Part shown: positions 55,473 through 64,000 of the stretch, piece after piece
Layout: every line of letters begins with the position of its first letter
Numbering within the stretch: position 1 is the first letter of the stretch
NCBI GenBank assembly: GCA_020445785.1
Contig: JAGRFZ010000059.1
Coordinates: forward strand, 49,323 to 113,322
Length of the DNA stretch: 64,000 nt
Direction: 5' to 3'
DNA from: Rhodocyclaceae bacterium
Lineage (GTDB): Bacteria; Pseudomonadota; Gammaproteobacteria; Burkholderiales; Rhodocyclaceae
Notes under the pieces: model-generated
What the model was told of the DNA's origin: nothing
The model's database searches: none
The model's input: only the letters and a program-made list of their open reading frames with translations
Translations under genes and position numbers: made by a program

Positions 55473-55856
55473 TTACCTGCGCATCGTGCCCGCGAGCTTC
55501 TCGGCGGCGTTCTCCAATGCACTCATCGAGCCACCGGTCGAGGCCCACAGCTTGACCCAGGCCGGCGTGCGGCCGCGGCCGCTCCACTGCAGATTCCGAT
55601 TCGACGGATGCACGTATTTCGGTGCGAGGCGTGTGCGGGTACGGGCCGCGCCGCTCGGGTGCCGTCGCGGACGTCGCGTCAGCAAGGCCGCGTCGGCGGC
55701 ACCCAGAACCTCCGTCAGAGTGAGGCCGCGGGATCGCGCCATGGCCTCGAAGGTGCGCTTCAATTGCTGGCGTTTGCGCCGGGTTTCGATTTCGTTCGAA
55801 ACCCGCTTCGCGAGCTGCCTGAGCTGGTCCACCGGCAGGTCCGAAAGATCGGACAT
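55473..55856 (-). CDS. H-NS family DNA-binding protein
   Basis: 127 residues. An N-terminal coiled coil (LPVDQLRQLAKRVSNEIETRRKRQQLKR, in part) for dimerisation, a basic linker, then the H-NS type DNA-binding motif KYVHPSNRNLQWSGRGRTPAW with WVKLWASTGG. H-NS proteins silence AT-rich, often foreign, DNA. It lies next to the vgrG cluster, so it may control that cluster. Ribosome-binding site cggag. Confidence 0.9.
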   Translation of the reverse strand: MSDLSDLPVDQLRQLAKRVSNEIETRRKRQQLKRTFEAMARSRGLTLTEVLGAADAALLTRRPRRHPSGAARTRTRLAPKYVHPSNRNLQWSGRGRTPAWVKLWASTGGSMSALENAAEKLAGTMRR

Positions 55857-56516
55857 GACTACTCCGAAAGTTAAATGCCCCGCTATGGTGCCACGGACCG
55901 CGGCGAATGGTCAGTCCGCGCGAGGACCCGGGGCTCCGGTGGTCCCGCCGGCAGCGACGGCGCAGTACACCGGCCATCCGGCAAAGGCCCCGCGAAAGGC
56001 GGCAAGGTGCTCCGGTACGGCAGGCGACGCAAAAAAACCACACTCCGCGCGCCGTCGCTCGGCCGCCGACCGAATCACCGCCGCAGAACCCGCACGCCAC
56101 CGCGCCGGTCGCCACCGGCACGTGCGTAACGGCCCTCGCGGTCCCGCCGAGATCCCGTCGGCATCGCTCCGGGCGCCCCGTCGACACCGCGAAAATGGCG
56201 CCATAGCGTTATCCAGGCCACATTCGGCGGTGCGGAAACGCGATTGCATTGCCACAGGAAAATCCCCAGGCAATACAATGAGGCCGATCAACATCATCCG
56301 GGAATCGAGGCCACTCCCGGCAACCGCGGCGGAAGGCGTCTACCGGCATCTCGGGGATGCCGACCCGCACGCCGCGGGCCGTGGCCGCCGTCCGAAACAA
56401 TGGGTCCGCCTTCGCGGCGGTCACCGCAATCGTCAGATGCACGAAGAACGCGCTGAATTCTCGACAATCCGGCACGCTGCCGGCAAGCCCGACGCCGGCC
56501 GTCGGGCCTCGACGCC
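55857..56516. other. 660-bp intergenic region between the H-NS gene and the repeat kinase
   Basis: No convincing gene. A short open frame (56278-56526, 82 codons, arginine-rich, no ribosome-binding site) overlaps the kinase start and is probably chance. The main structure is the dyad at 56243-56279. The remainder is GC-rich with nothing recognisable. It must contain the promoters of both flanking genes. Confidence 0.5.
56243..56279. repeat. Inverted repeat upstream of the repeat kinase
   Basis: ATTGCATTGCC and GGCAATACAAT (10 of 11 complementary) around a 15-nt loop. It is AT-rich compared with its surroundings and about 240 bp before the kinase. It contains a TTGCCA and a TACAAT 19 bp apart, so it may be a promoter with an overlapping operator. 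Confidence 0.4.
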
Positions 56517-59500
56517 TTGGACCTGAACGCCCTCGCCTCCGGCTACCGCTTGATGTGGTACGAAATCGACTCCGTGCTCGGACACGGCGGTTTCGGCATC
56601 ACCTATCTGGCGACCGACACCAATCTCGAGCAGCAGGTCGCGATCAAGGAATACTTTCCGTCCAACATCGCGATCCGCACCGACGGCAATCGCGTCGCGC
56701 CGTCCTCGGCCAAGAAGGCCGAAACCTATTCGTGGGGACTGTCCCGCTTTCTCGCGGAAGCCCAGACCCTCGCCAAGTTCCGGCACTCGGGCATTGTCCA
56801 GGTGTTCAGCGTGTTCGAGGCCAACGGCAGCGCCTACATGGTGATGGAGATCGTCCGTGGAGAGAGCCTCGGAGATCGGCTCAAGTCGCGGGCGGTGGTC
56901 GACGAAGCGGCAATCCTGCGCATCCTGTATCCCTTGCTCGATGGCCTGCAGCTCATCCACGATGCCGGCTTCATCCACCGTGACATCAAGCCCGACAACA
57001 TCTTCCTGCGGGAGGACGGCTCTCCGGTCCTGCTCGATTTCGGCTCCGCCCGGCTCGCGATCGGCAGCCTGACCCAGACCCTGACGATGTTGGTGTCGCC
57101 CGGCTATGCACCCTTCGAGCAGTACAGCTCGAGCCAGTCGGGCAGCGGCCGCCAGGGGCCCTGGACCGACCTCTACTCCCTCGGCGCAACCCTCTACATG
57201 GCGATTTCCGGGCGCGGCCCGGTCGATTCCATCGCCCGCGCCACCGCCACCATTGCCGGCCACGCGGATCCCATGCTGCCAGCCGTCGAAGTCGGCAAGG
57301 GCCGCTTCTCCGAACCGTTTCTCGCCGCCATCGACAAGGCGCTCGCGGTCCAACCGCACGAACGGCCGCAAAGCATCGAGGAATGGAAGCAGTGGCTGCC
57401 GCTACCGGAAGGCTTTCCACCGACCACCCAGACGTCCGGCGCCGCCCGCGCGCCAGCGGCCACCAGCATCTGGACCCAGCCGCCCCCCCCGACCGCTTCC
57501 AAGCCGCCGACGGCGGACCCGGGGCCGACCGCAATCCTGCCACCACCTGCGGCGAAGCCGGCCCGAGGCTTCGGCCCGGCCGCCATCGCCTCATCGCTGG
57601 CGATCGCGGCCGCAGTCGGCGCCGGCATCTATTTCTGGCTCGATCGCAGCGGCACGGGCACGCCCCAGGCCGAACCGCCGGTGGCGATGCAGACGCCGCC
57701 GGCTCCACCGCCTGCAACTCCGGCCGGCGACGACAAGGCGTCGCCTCCGGCCGCTCCCGAGCCGTCGCCGGCGCAGCGGGTCGAGACCCTGCTGGCGCGC
57801 GCCGACGAGGCCTTGACCGCCGGCCGGCTGAGCCTGCCGTCGGGGCGTAACGCGCTCGAGTACTTTCGCCAGGTCCAGCAGATCGACCCCGGCAGCGAGG
57901 CCGCCGCCACCGGTGTACGCCGGGTCATGATGGGTCATCTGGCCTTCGCCCTGCATGCACTCAAGCAGAACGACTTCACGGAAGCCCGCCAGCATCTGCG
58001 GGTAGCCGAATCGATCGACGCCGATGCGCAGCAGGTGGTCAGCGCGCGAAAGCAACTCGACACCGCCGAACTCGTGGCCAATCAGAAGCTCGCGGCCGAG
58101 CGCGCCCGCGCCGATCGGATACGGCAATTGCTGTCCCAGGCCGAAGCCGCGCAGGCAGCCGGGCGCATCGCGCCTCCGACGACCGACAACGCCGCCGACG
58201 CCCTGCGCGCCGTACTCGAGCTCGAGCCCGGCAATGCCGACGCCCGTCAGGGCCTGCAGCGCATTGCCCACGACCTGCTGACGAAGGCACGGGAGGCCAC
58301 CTCCGCCGGCCGTTTCGCGCAGGCCCGGAATCAATTGCAGGCGGCAGCCGAGATCGATCCCGCGACACCCGGCCTCGACACATCGCGTGCTCAGCTGGCG
58401 CAGGCCGAGCAGGCGGAGCAGCAACGTCTGGCCGAGGAGCGGGCGCGTCAGGCGCGCATCGACGAGTTGCTGGCCAGCGCCAAGGCAGCGCTGCGCGCGG
58501 GCCGCCTTGGACCACCGGTACGCGACAACGCCGTCGAACGCTACCGCGCGGTGCTCGCCCTCGATGGCGCCAACGCCGCCGCCAGAGAAGGCCTGGGAAC
58601 GATCATCGCACGCCACCTGCAGGCGGCCGAAAAGGCCATCGCCGCCGGCGAGTTCGCACGGGCCCGAGACCGCATCGACGCGGCCGGACAGATCGACGGC
58701 GAGGCCGACGGCATCGAAGACGCGCTCGCCCGGCTCGCGGACGCCGAACGCTCGGCAGCGGAAGAAGCCCGCCAGGCGCGCATCGCTGCGCTGCTGGGCG
58801 GTGCAGCGAAGGCCCTCGAGGCCGGCCGGCTGAGCCCGCCGACGGCGGACAACGCACTCGACGGATTCCGCGCGGCGCTCGAACTGGACCCCGACAACGA
58901 GGCGGCGCGGCACGGTGTCGAGCGCGTCTTGCAGGCCCACTTGCGGCTCGCGCTGCAGGCCGGCGACAGCGAGGATTTCGCGCGTGCACGCGAACAGCTC
59001 GAAGCCGCCGCACAGATCGACGGCGATGCGCCCGAAGTTTCGGTTGCCCGGGCCCGTATTGCCGGGGCCGCCCGCGCCCGGGACGAACGCGTAGCCGCGG
59101 AGCGGGCGCGCGCAGCGCGGATCGAACGGCTGCTGAAGGATGCGTCCGCCGCCCTCGCCGACGGCCGCTTGGTTGCCCCGCAGGGCGACAACGCACTGGA
59201 GGGCTATCGCGCGGCGCTGGCCCTCGAGGCCGCCGATGCCGACGCCCGTGCCGGCCTCGAGCGCGTCGCCGCGGCCCTGCTGGCGCGCGGTCGCGAGGCC
59301 GTGAGCAGCGAACAACTGGAACGCGCCCGCAGCGACTTCGACGTCGTCGAGTCGATCGACCCCGCCACGGCCGGCCTGGCCGCCGCGCGCACCCGGCTGG
59401 CGGCCGCCGAAGGGGCGGCGGAGCAACGACGAGCGGCCGAGCTGGCGCGGGCCAAGCGTGTCGAGCAGCTGCTGCTGGCGGCGTCACGTGCCCTCGCCGC

Positions 59501-61082
59501 GGGCCGCCTGAGTGCACCGGACGACGACAACGCGGCCGACCGCTACCGTGAAGTGTTGAGTCTCGACGCCGACAATGCGGCAGCCCGCAAGGGCATCGTC
59601 GAGATTCTCGAGAGTCACCTGGCGCGCGGCCGCGCGGCGATCGCGGCCGGAGAACTCGAGCGCGCCGAAGCGGATTTCGACGCCGTCGCGCGCATCGACC
59701 GCAATGCCGGGGGGCTGGCCGATGCGCGCCGCCGGCTCGAAGAAGCGCGCCAGCGACAGGCGCTACAGCAGGCCGAAGCGGAGCGACAGCGTGTGCGGGA
59801 AGAACAGGCGCGCCAGGCAGCTGAGCGCGAGCGCCGTCAAGCGGAGCGCGAGCAGGCCGAACGGGATCGGGCCGAGGCCGAGCGACAGCAGGCGGAGGCC
59901 GAACGGGCCCGGCGCGAAACCGAGCGCCAGCAGGCGGAAGCGGCACGACGGCGGGCCGAGGCCGAACGCGCCCGGATCGAAGCCGAACGACAGCAGGCAC
60001 AGCAGGCCGAGCAAGCGAGACTGGCGGCAGAACGCGACCGCGCCGAGCAGCAACGGGCGGCGCAGCGCCTGACGCGCATCGGAGAACTCCTCGAGGCCGG
60101 CGGGCGAGCGCTGGCGGCAACCCGACTGACGACGCCGGCGGGCAACAACGCGCTCGAGGCCTATCGCGCGGTGCTGGAACTCGATCCCGGCAATCGTGAC
60201 GCCCGGCGCGGCATCGACGACATCGTCGATCGCTACCGCGCCCTCGCCGAAGCGGCGCTTGCCCGCGACCAGCTCTCCCGTGCGCAGGCGTACGTCGACC
60301 GCGCCGGCGAAGTCGATCCGCGCTCCCCACGCCTGCCCGGCATGCGCGAATCGATCGCCGACTACCGCGCGGGGCAACAGGCCCGCGAAGCCGAAACACG
60401 ACAACAGGCTACCGAGGTACAGCGCCTGCTCGCGGCAGCCGATGCCGCACTCGCCGCCGGGCGCCTCGACGCGCCACCCGGTGCCAACGCAGCCGAGCAT
60501 TTCCGCGCCGCGCTCGCGCTGGCCCCCGAAAACGCCGACGCTCGCCGCGGTCTGACCGCGGTCGCCGAGCGCCTCGTCGCACAGGCTCGCCGTGCGATCG
60601 CGCGCGAACAATGGGCCACTGCCCAGGGCCACCTGCGGTCGGCGAGTGCCATCCAGCCGGCGCTGCGCGCGATCGCAGCGGTCCGACAGGAATTGAGCGA
60701 AGCCCGAGCCAGGGCCGAGCGGGCGCTCGCGGAGCGCACTCGCCCTGCCCCGTCGCCGCCGCCCAAACCGGCACCGCCCCCCGTCGCAAAGCGGCCACCG
60801 GATATTCTCGGCAAGTGGTGCGGGGGCAGCCTCAGCATCGAGTTCACGGCCGACCGCTGGATTTTCAGCCTGCCCGACGGACATCGCACCAGCTACCGAA
60901 TCCGTGGCTACAGCGCTGCCGACAGCGGCCTGGCGATTCGCTGGATCGACGAACGTCGTCGGCGCATGGTGACCGAATTCGGTCGCTTCACGTCCGACGG
61001 CCAGTCGATGACGCAACTGCGCGGCAAGCAGGAAGACGAAGAGGGCTGGCACCAGTACAACCGCCGCTTCACGCGCTGCTGA
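56517..61082 (+). CDS. Large Ser/Thr protein kinase with eight tandem helical repeats
   Basis: 1521 residues from a TTG. The kinase domain (10-295) has LGHGGFGITYLATD, Lys44 (AIKEYFP), HRDIKPDN (D156), DFG (D174) and SPGYAPFEQY. After a Pro-rich linker and a membrane helix (about 353-375) come eight repeats of a TPR-like unit with consensus LLxxAxxALxAGRLxxPxxDNA, spaced near 110 residues. A long charged coiled coil (Gln/Glu/Arg, about 1080-1190) separates repeats six and seven. The last 95 residues form a small beta domain starting DILGKWCGG. The start before SGYRLMWYEID is needed for the family N-terminus, but the ribosome-binding site is weak. Confidence 0.88.
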   Translation: MDLNALASGYRLMWYEIDSVLGHGGFGITYLATDTNLEQQVAIKEYFPSNIAIRTDGNRVAPSSAKKAETYSWGLSRFLAEAQTLAKFRHSGIVQVFSVFEANGSAYMVMEIVRGESLGDRLKSRAVVDEAAILRILYPLLDGLQLIHDAGFIHRDIKPDNIFLREDGSPVLLDFGSARLAIGSLTQTLTMLVSPGYAPFEQYSSSQSGSGRQGPWTDLYSLGATLYMAISGRGPVDSIARATATIAGHADPMLPAVEVGKGRFSEPFLAAIDKALAVQPHERPQSIEEWKQWLPLPEGFPPTTQTSGAARAPAATSIWTQPPPPTASKPPTADPGPTAILPPPAAKPARGFGPAAIASSLAIAAAVGAGIYFWLDRSGTGTPQAEPPVAMQTPPAPPPATPAGDDKASPPAAPEPSPAQRVETLLARADEALTAGRLSLPSGRNALEYFRQVQQIDPGSEAAATGVRRVMMGHLAFALHALKQNDFTEARQHLRVAESIDADAQQVVSARKQLDTAELVANQKLAAERARADRIRQLLSQAEAAQAAGRIAPPTTDNAADALRAVLELEPGNADARQGLQRIAHDLLTKAREATSAGRFAQARNQLQAAAEIDPATPGLDTSRAQLAQAEQAEQQRLAEERARQARIDELLASAKAALRAGRLGPPVRDNAVERYRAVLALDGANAAAREGLGTIIARHLQAAEKAIAAGEFARARDRIDAAGQIDGEADGIEDALARLADAERSAAEEARQARIAALLGGAAKALEAGRLSPPTADNALDGFRAALELDPDNEAARHGVERVLQAHLRLALQAGDSEDFARAREQLEAAAQIDGDAPEVSVARARIAGAARARDERVAAERARAARIERLLKDASAALADGRLVAPQGDNALEGYRAALALEAADADARAGLERVAAALLARGREAVSSEQLERARSDFDVVESIDPATAGLAAARTRLAAAEGAAEQRRAAELARAKRVEQLLLAASRALAAGRLSAPDDDNAADRYREVLSLDADNAAARKGIVEILESHLARGRAAIAAGELERAEADFDAVARIDRNAGGLADARRRLEEARQRQALQQAEAERQRVREEQARQAAERERRQAEREQAERDRAEAERQQAEAERARRETERQQAEAARRRAEAERARIEAERQQAQQAEQARLAAERDRAEQQRAAQRLTRIGELLEAGGRALAATRLTTPAGNNALEAYRAVLELDPGNRDARRGIDDIVDRYRALAEAALARDQLSRAQAYVDRAGEVDPRSPRLPGMRESIADYRAGQQAREAETRQQATEVQRLLAAADAALAAGRLDAPPGANAAEHFRAALALAPENADARRGLTAVAERLVAQARRAIAREQWATAQGHLRSASAIQPALRAIAAVRQELSEARARAERALAERTRPAPSPPPKPAPPPVAKRPPDILGKWCGGSLSIEFTADRWIFSLPDGHRTSYRIRGYSAADSGLAIRWIDERRRRMVTEFGRFTSDGQSMTQLRGKQEDEEGWHQYNRRFTRC
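57776..60700 (+). repeat. Eight long tandem repeats within the kinase gene
   Basis: Each copy encodes a two-part helical unit of about 110 codons, such as AALRAGRLGPPVRDNAVERY, AALADGRLVAPQGDNALEGY and ALAAGRLDAPPGANAAEHF. Copies one to six run in close order, copy seven follows the coiled coil, and copy eight ends near 60700. The copies are diverged at base level, so they are old duplications rather than unstable short repeats. Confidence 0.8.
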
Positions 61083-61131
61083 AAGCGCCATCCGGTGCAG
61101 CGAAGCGCCGCGAAACGCGCGGCGTCAACGA

Positions 61132-61169
61132 ACGACCCGCCACAGGCACGAGGCGCTGCGGCGGGTCGT
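61132..61169. terminator. Terminator-like hairpin between convergent genes
   Basis: A perfect 10-bp stem (acgacccgcc/ggcgggtcgt) with an 18-nt loop, between the kinase stop and the end of the outer-membrane gene. No U-tract, so only a candidate. Confidence 0.45.
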
Positions 61170-61185
61170 CGCGATCGGGTTGGGA

Positions 61186-62415
61186 TCAGAACGTGTAGTC
61201 GATACCGACGCTCCAGATGACGTTCGCTCGTAGCCCCTCGTCGTCGTTGAGCGGCAGGATCACGTTGGCGCTCAGCGGTGCGTTGCCGAAGGCATCCCAC
61301 TTGGCGCCGATCGCGACGTCGATCAGGTGGTCCCGATCGTCGGACTCGTTCGGATAGTAACGGCCGAGCAGATCCACCGCCGCAGTGAAGTTCTTCGAGC
61401 CACCGGGCTGTGCATCGAAGCCGAACAGGTAGCGCAGGTTGCTGCGATCCGAGTCACTGGAATGCTCGTAGCCGAGATTGACGTGGGGCGTGATCGCGCC
61501 GTACTTGCGCGATGCCACGAACATGCCCATGCCGGCCCAGTCGCCGGTGCCGAGCAGATCGTCCTCGTCTCCGGACGGCACCGTGAGCTGACCGACCACG
61601 GCCATCTCGGGCGCGCCACCGCCGGCCTTTTCAAAGGCATATTTGGACCGTACGACGATATCGCCGAGTCCGGTGGCGGTGCCGCCAGTCGAATCCGTCG
61701 CCGCATCGCCGAATTCGCCGAAGCGATGGAAATCGTCCCCGCCGCCATTGTCGATGATGGTGGCCACCGCCCGCGCCTCGACCTTGGTCTCGACGATCGG
61801 CACGATGACGCCCACATCCCAGTTGCTGCGAATGCCATAGCTCGCGTAGAAGGACAGGATCTGCTGCCGCACCTCGGCATCGATATCCACCTGCACTTCG
61901 TCGAACTCGAAGGCGAAGACGTCCGGCGGGGGGCCGAGCACGCCGTCGCCGTTGGCGTCGATGTGGGGCAGCCGCACCGTCAGCGAATCGAGATCGTCCC
62001 CCTCGAACTTGGTGAAACGGGCTCGGGTGTAGGAGACACCGAGATTGACCCGGCCTTCGCCGATCGTGTTCGCGCGCTCCGCGACCAGCGGCCCGAGACT
62101 CTCGGTATTGCGCACCGGGATGCCCTGCTGCACGTCGTAGACGAAGCTCGACACCGTGGAGTTGAAAGCCAGCGCGCCGAGGCCCGAAGCGATGCCGTCG
62201 CCGAGTCCGTTCAAAGCCACCAGCGAGGATTCGGTGAAGTGGGCGTCGTGCGGAAACTGGCCGAAGCGGTCGAGCGTGATGCCGTCGCCGCCATAGAGAT
62301 CGGAGATGAAGTTCCTCAGATCCCCCGCCTGGGCGCCGGCGGCGCAGAGCGAGAGCGATGCCGCGACCGCAAGGGGCCAACGGCGGCGGGTGGGCGCGGG
62401 TGACGCGAATGGCAT
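61186..62415 (-). CDS. Outer-membrane beta-barrel (transporter-like) protein
   Basis: 409 residues: signal peptide (LAVAASLSLCAAGAQA), then a beta-barrel of the phenol-degradation/MetA-type transporter family, with RVNLGVSYTRARFTKFEGDD, YASYGIRSNWDVGVIVPIVETKVEARAVA (in part), ATGLGDIVVRSKYAFEK, VVGQLTVPSGDEDDLLGTG and a terminal Phe (SVGIDYTF) as required by the BAM machinery. Ribosome-binding site aggaggaag. The cargo is unknown. Confidence 0.88.
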   Translation of the reverse strand: MPFASPAPTRRRWPLAVAASLSLCAAGAQAGDLRNFISDLYGGDGITLDRFGQFPHDAHFTESSLVALNGLGDGIASGLGALAFNSTVSSFVYDVQQGIPVRNTESLGPLVAERANTIGEGRVNLGVSYTRARFTKFEGDDLDSLTVRLPHIDANGDGVLGPPPDVFAFEFDEVQVDIDAEVRQQILSFYASYGIRSNWDVGVIVPIVETKVEARAVATIIDNGGGDDFHRFGEFGDAATDSTGGTATGLGDIVVRSKYAFEKAGGGAPEMAVVGQLTVPSGDEDDLLGTGDWAGMGMFVASRKYGAITPHVNLGYEHSSDSDRSNLRYLFGFDAQPGGSKNFTAAVDLLGRYYPNESDDRDHLIDVAIGAKWDAFGNAPLSANVILPLNDDEGLRANVIWSVGIDYTF

Positions 62416-62710
62416 GGAAGCTTCCTCCTGTAGGGAGCGGAATTGGGGCGGAACGGACGGGACATGCACCGCGATGACCACGGCCTAGGCCGGCGAGCGG
62501 TCACGATTTTTATCAACTAATCCGGGGGAAGGCAAGCCGGCGACGGCCGCCGGCCCGGCAGGCGCCAGTTCGTGGGTGCATCGGCAACGCGTCGACCGCG
62601 CCTTTGCCGGTCAGCGGGGCACACCAGTACACTGGCCCCACAGGGCAGCGATCCTGCCCGCGTCGGCGTCGCCGTCACGACTCGCACGATCGGCGCCGAT
62701 TCTCCCCCGG

Positions 62711-63301
62711 ATGCACCCGAAGACGATGATGCAGAGCCTCCATTTCTCCCTGCCTTCATGGCTGCCCCTCTTCGCCGATTCGTGGCGCGGCGGTGACGAA
62801 CCCCAGCGCATGGCCTTTGTCATCCAGGCCGCGCGGCAGAACGTGCTCGAGGGCAGCGGCGGTCCGTTCGCAGCCGGCGTGTTCGAGCAGGATTCCGGCG
62901 CACTGTTGTCGTTGGGGGTAAATCTCGTGACCGCCGAACAGTTGTCGATGCTTCATGCCGAAATGGTGGCGATCGCCTTCGCCCAGCGGGTGCTCGGACG
63001 CCGCGACCTGGGGCGCCGCGGCAGCCCCGCACTGGAGATCGTGACCAGCGTCGAACCCTGCGCCATGTGCTACGGCGCGATTCCCTGGTCCGGCCTGGGG
63101 AAGGTCGTCTCCGGCGCGACCGACGCCGATGCCCGCGCGATCGGATTCGACGAGGGGCCGAAGCCAACGGACTGGACCCGCCCGCTGGTCGAGCGGGGCA
63201 TCGCGGTCACGACGCAAGTGATGCGCGACGAGGCGAAATCGGTGCTGGACGACTACGCGCGCAGCGGCGGCATCATCTACAGCCCCTGCGACCGGGAATG
63301 A
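62711..63301 (+). CDS. Nucleoside/cytidine deaminase-family zinc hydrolase
   Basis: 196 residues. The deaminase zinc motifs are MLHAEMVAIAFAQ (His and catalytic Glu) and EPCAMCYGAIPWSG (two Cys). The protein has RMAFVIQAARQNVLEGSGGPF before the first motif and GFDEGPKPTDWTRPL after the second, which resembles guanine deaminase-type and TadA-like members. The substrate is not fixed by sequence. The ATG at 62711 or 62726 could be used. The 295 bp between it and the divergent outer-membrane gene shows no clear signal. Confidence 0.88.
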   Translation: MHPKTMMQSLHFSLPSWLPLFADSWRGGDEPQRMAFVIQAARQNVLEGSGGPFAAGVFEQDSGALLSLGVNLVTAEQLSMLHAEMVAIAFAQRVLGRRDLGRRGSPALEIVTSVEPCAMCYGAIPWSGLGKVVSGATDADARAIGFDEGPKPTDWTRPLVERGIAVTTQVMRDEAKSVLDDYARSGGIIYSPCDRE

Positions 63302-63394
63302 GGTCCATGCGCCGTCACGGAGAAGCCGCCGCAGGCCTGAGCGGCGGTGTCACAGCCCTCGTCCCATTGCGTCCCAGCCAGGGCCAGCCAAACG

Positions 63395-63424
63395 AAAATC
63401 GGGCCAGCCCGAAGGCCGGCCCGA
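63395..63424 (-). terminator. Rho-independent terminator of tRNA-Pro
   Basis: An 11-bp stem (tcgggccggcc/ggctggcccga on the minus strand, one G-T pair) with a TTCG tetraloop, followed by TTTT. It lies 14 bp after the tRNA CCA. Confidence 0.9.
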
Positions 63425-63438
63425 CTACGTCGTCTGAT

Positions 63439-63516
<78 letters not shown>

Positions 63517-63528
63517 CACGAGGCGCGA

Positions 63529-63534
63529 ATTATA
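63529..63534 (-). promoter_or_regulatory. Extended -10 promoter of tRNA-Pro
   Basis: TATAAT preceded by TGC (TGCTATAAT on the minus strand), 13 bases before the mature 5' end of tRNA-Pro. The -35 region is weak, which an extended -10 can compensate. Confidence 0.75.
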
Positions 63535-63571
63535 GCACCGGCTGTGCCGAACGCCAGTCGGAATGCGCGCT

Positions 63572-63955
63572 TCAGTCCGCCCTCAGTTCGGCCAGCACTT
63601 CCTTCAGGCTGCTGCGCGCCTTGGCGATCTCGGCGCGCAGCCGAACCGATTCCTCGGCGTCTTCCTGGGCGCGTATGACGCTCTCGCCGAGCTGGTTGCG
63701 GGCGCCGGAAATGGTGAAGCCGTCGCGGTACAGCAGATCCCGGATGCGGCGGACCAGCAATACCTCGTGGTGCTGGTAGTAGCGGCGGTTGCCGCGGCGC
63801 TTGAGCGGCTTGAGCTGCGTGAATTCCTGCTCCCAGTAGCGCAATACGTGCGGCTTGACCGCACACAGCTCGCTGACTTCGCCAATCGTGAAGTAGCGCT
63901 TGGCCGGAATCGGCGGCAGTTCGACGTCGGCTTCAGTCACGCCCGTTGTCCGCAT
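63572..63955 (-). CDS. MerR-family transcriptional regulator (ihfA-linked)
   Basis: 127 residues. The MerR helix-turn-helix is YFTIGEVSELCAVKPHVLRYWEQEF, followed by KPLKRRGNRRYYQHHEVLLVRRIRDLLYRDGFTISGARNQL (in parts) and a C-terminal coiled coil. There are no metal-binding cysteines beyond the one in the HTH. This type of MerR is conserved directly after ihfA in Beta/Gammaproteobacteria. The ATG at 63955 overlaps ihfA; a GTG at 63940 (GTGACTGA) is an alternative. Confidence 0.93.
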   Translation of the reverse strand: MRTTGVTEADVELPPIPAKRYFTIGEVSELCAVKPHVLRYWEQEFTQLKPLKRRGNRRYYQHHEVLLVRRIRDLLYRDGFTISGARNQLGESVIRAQEDAEESVRLRAEIAKARSSLKEVLAELRAD

Positions 63956-64000
63956 TGCTGAGTTGTTCCACGGCAGCCTTGAGTTTCTGACTCGAATGGA
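63934..64000 (-). CDS. ihfA: Integration host factor subunit alpha, C-terminal end (runs off window edge)
   Basis: The last 21 codons read HSSQKLKAAVEQLSNADNGRD, matching the C-terminus of IhfA (SQKLK followed by a short helix). It overlaps the merR gene, as usual for this locus. The rest lies outside the window. Confidence 0.8.

Noticed and set aside
56278-56526. An 82-codon arginine-rich open frame before the repeat kinase
   Set aside because: No ribosome-binding site, no recognisable domain, overlap with the kinase start. Probably chance.
57591-60399. Long minus-strand open frames opposite the repeat kinase
   Set aside because: Their apparent repeats mirror the kinase repeats on the other strand. 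No start signals or motifs.

Overview
The window is GC-rich DNA, densely coding on both strands, from a Gram-negative proteobacterium. Evidence for this is the outer-membrane assembly protein TamB, an outer-membrane beta-barrel protein, type VI secretion (T6SS) cargo genes, an H-NS family protein, IHF, and a PEP-CTERM sorted protein. The gene orders phoH-miaB and ihfA-merR-tRNA-Pro fit the Beta/Gammaproteobacteria. I cannot place it more finely from sequence alone. There is no rRNA, CRISPR array, transposase or clear prophage.

Layout: (1) 1-2 kb: partial phoH and miaB, then a tRNA-Met with its own promoter and terminator. (2) 2.0-8.9 kb: a tightly coupled minus-strand operon of an MFS transporter carrying two sensor-like segments, a solitary ABC-type substrate-binding protein, a transmembrane Ser/Thr kinase with a C-terminal sensor, and an alpha/beta hydrolase. 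(3) 9-12 kb: hydroxypyruvate isomerase, tartronate semialdehyde reductase and glycerate kinase (glyoxylate to glycerate). (4) 12-15.5 kb: a PAS-GGDEF-hemerythrin cyclase, an Xre/RES toxin-antitoxin pair with twin palindromic operators, a small secreted protein and a diheme protein. (5) 15.5-24.8 kb: trxC, recQ, an uncharacterised protein plus MglA-like GTPase pair, a LysR regulator divergent from an MFS transporter and nitronate monooxygenase, and a lipoprotein sugar dehydrogenase. (6) 25-32 kb: a 167-bp MITE-like element touching a SUMF1-like gene, an NTF2-like protein, a dinucleotide-binding reductase, AidB, an acetyltransferase, a transglutaminase, FKBP and MsrA. (7) 32.3-38.8 kb: tamB and trpC-trpD-trpG. 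(8) 38.8-47.9 kb: a BLUF photoreceptor divergent from an FNR-like regulator, a cation/proton antiporter, a CZB chemoreceptor, a B12-radical SAM enzyme, a histidine phosphatase, an NHL protein and a PEP-CTERM/CHRD protein. (9) 48-56 kb: gamma-glutamyltransferase, then a T6SS cargo module (VgrG, DUF2169, PAAR-like DUF4150, toxin, putative immunity) and an H-NS-like gene. (10) 56.5-64 kb: a 1521-residue Ser/Thr kinase with eight long repeats, an outer-membrane protein, a nucleoside deaminase, tRNA-Pro(GGG), a MerR regulator and the end of ihfA.

Themes: sensing and signalling are heavily represented (two membrane Ser/Thr kinases, a c-di-GMP cyclase with a diiron domain, a BLUF protein, a zinc-type chemoreceptor, an FNR-like protein missing one cluster cysteine). 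The strongest candidates for undescribed biology are the four-gene sensor/kinase operon at 2.0-8.9 kb, the VgrG-linked effector module at 50-55 kb, and the repeat kinase at 56.5-61 kb. Most assignments rest on recognising family motifs by eye. Starts were chosen from ribosome-binding sites and family N-termini and may differ by a few codons.
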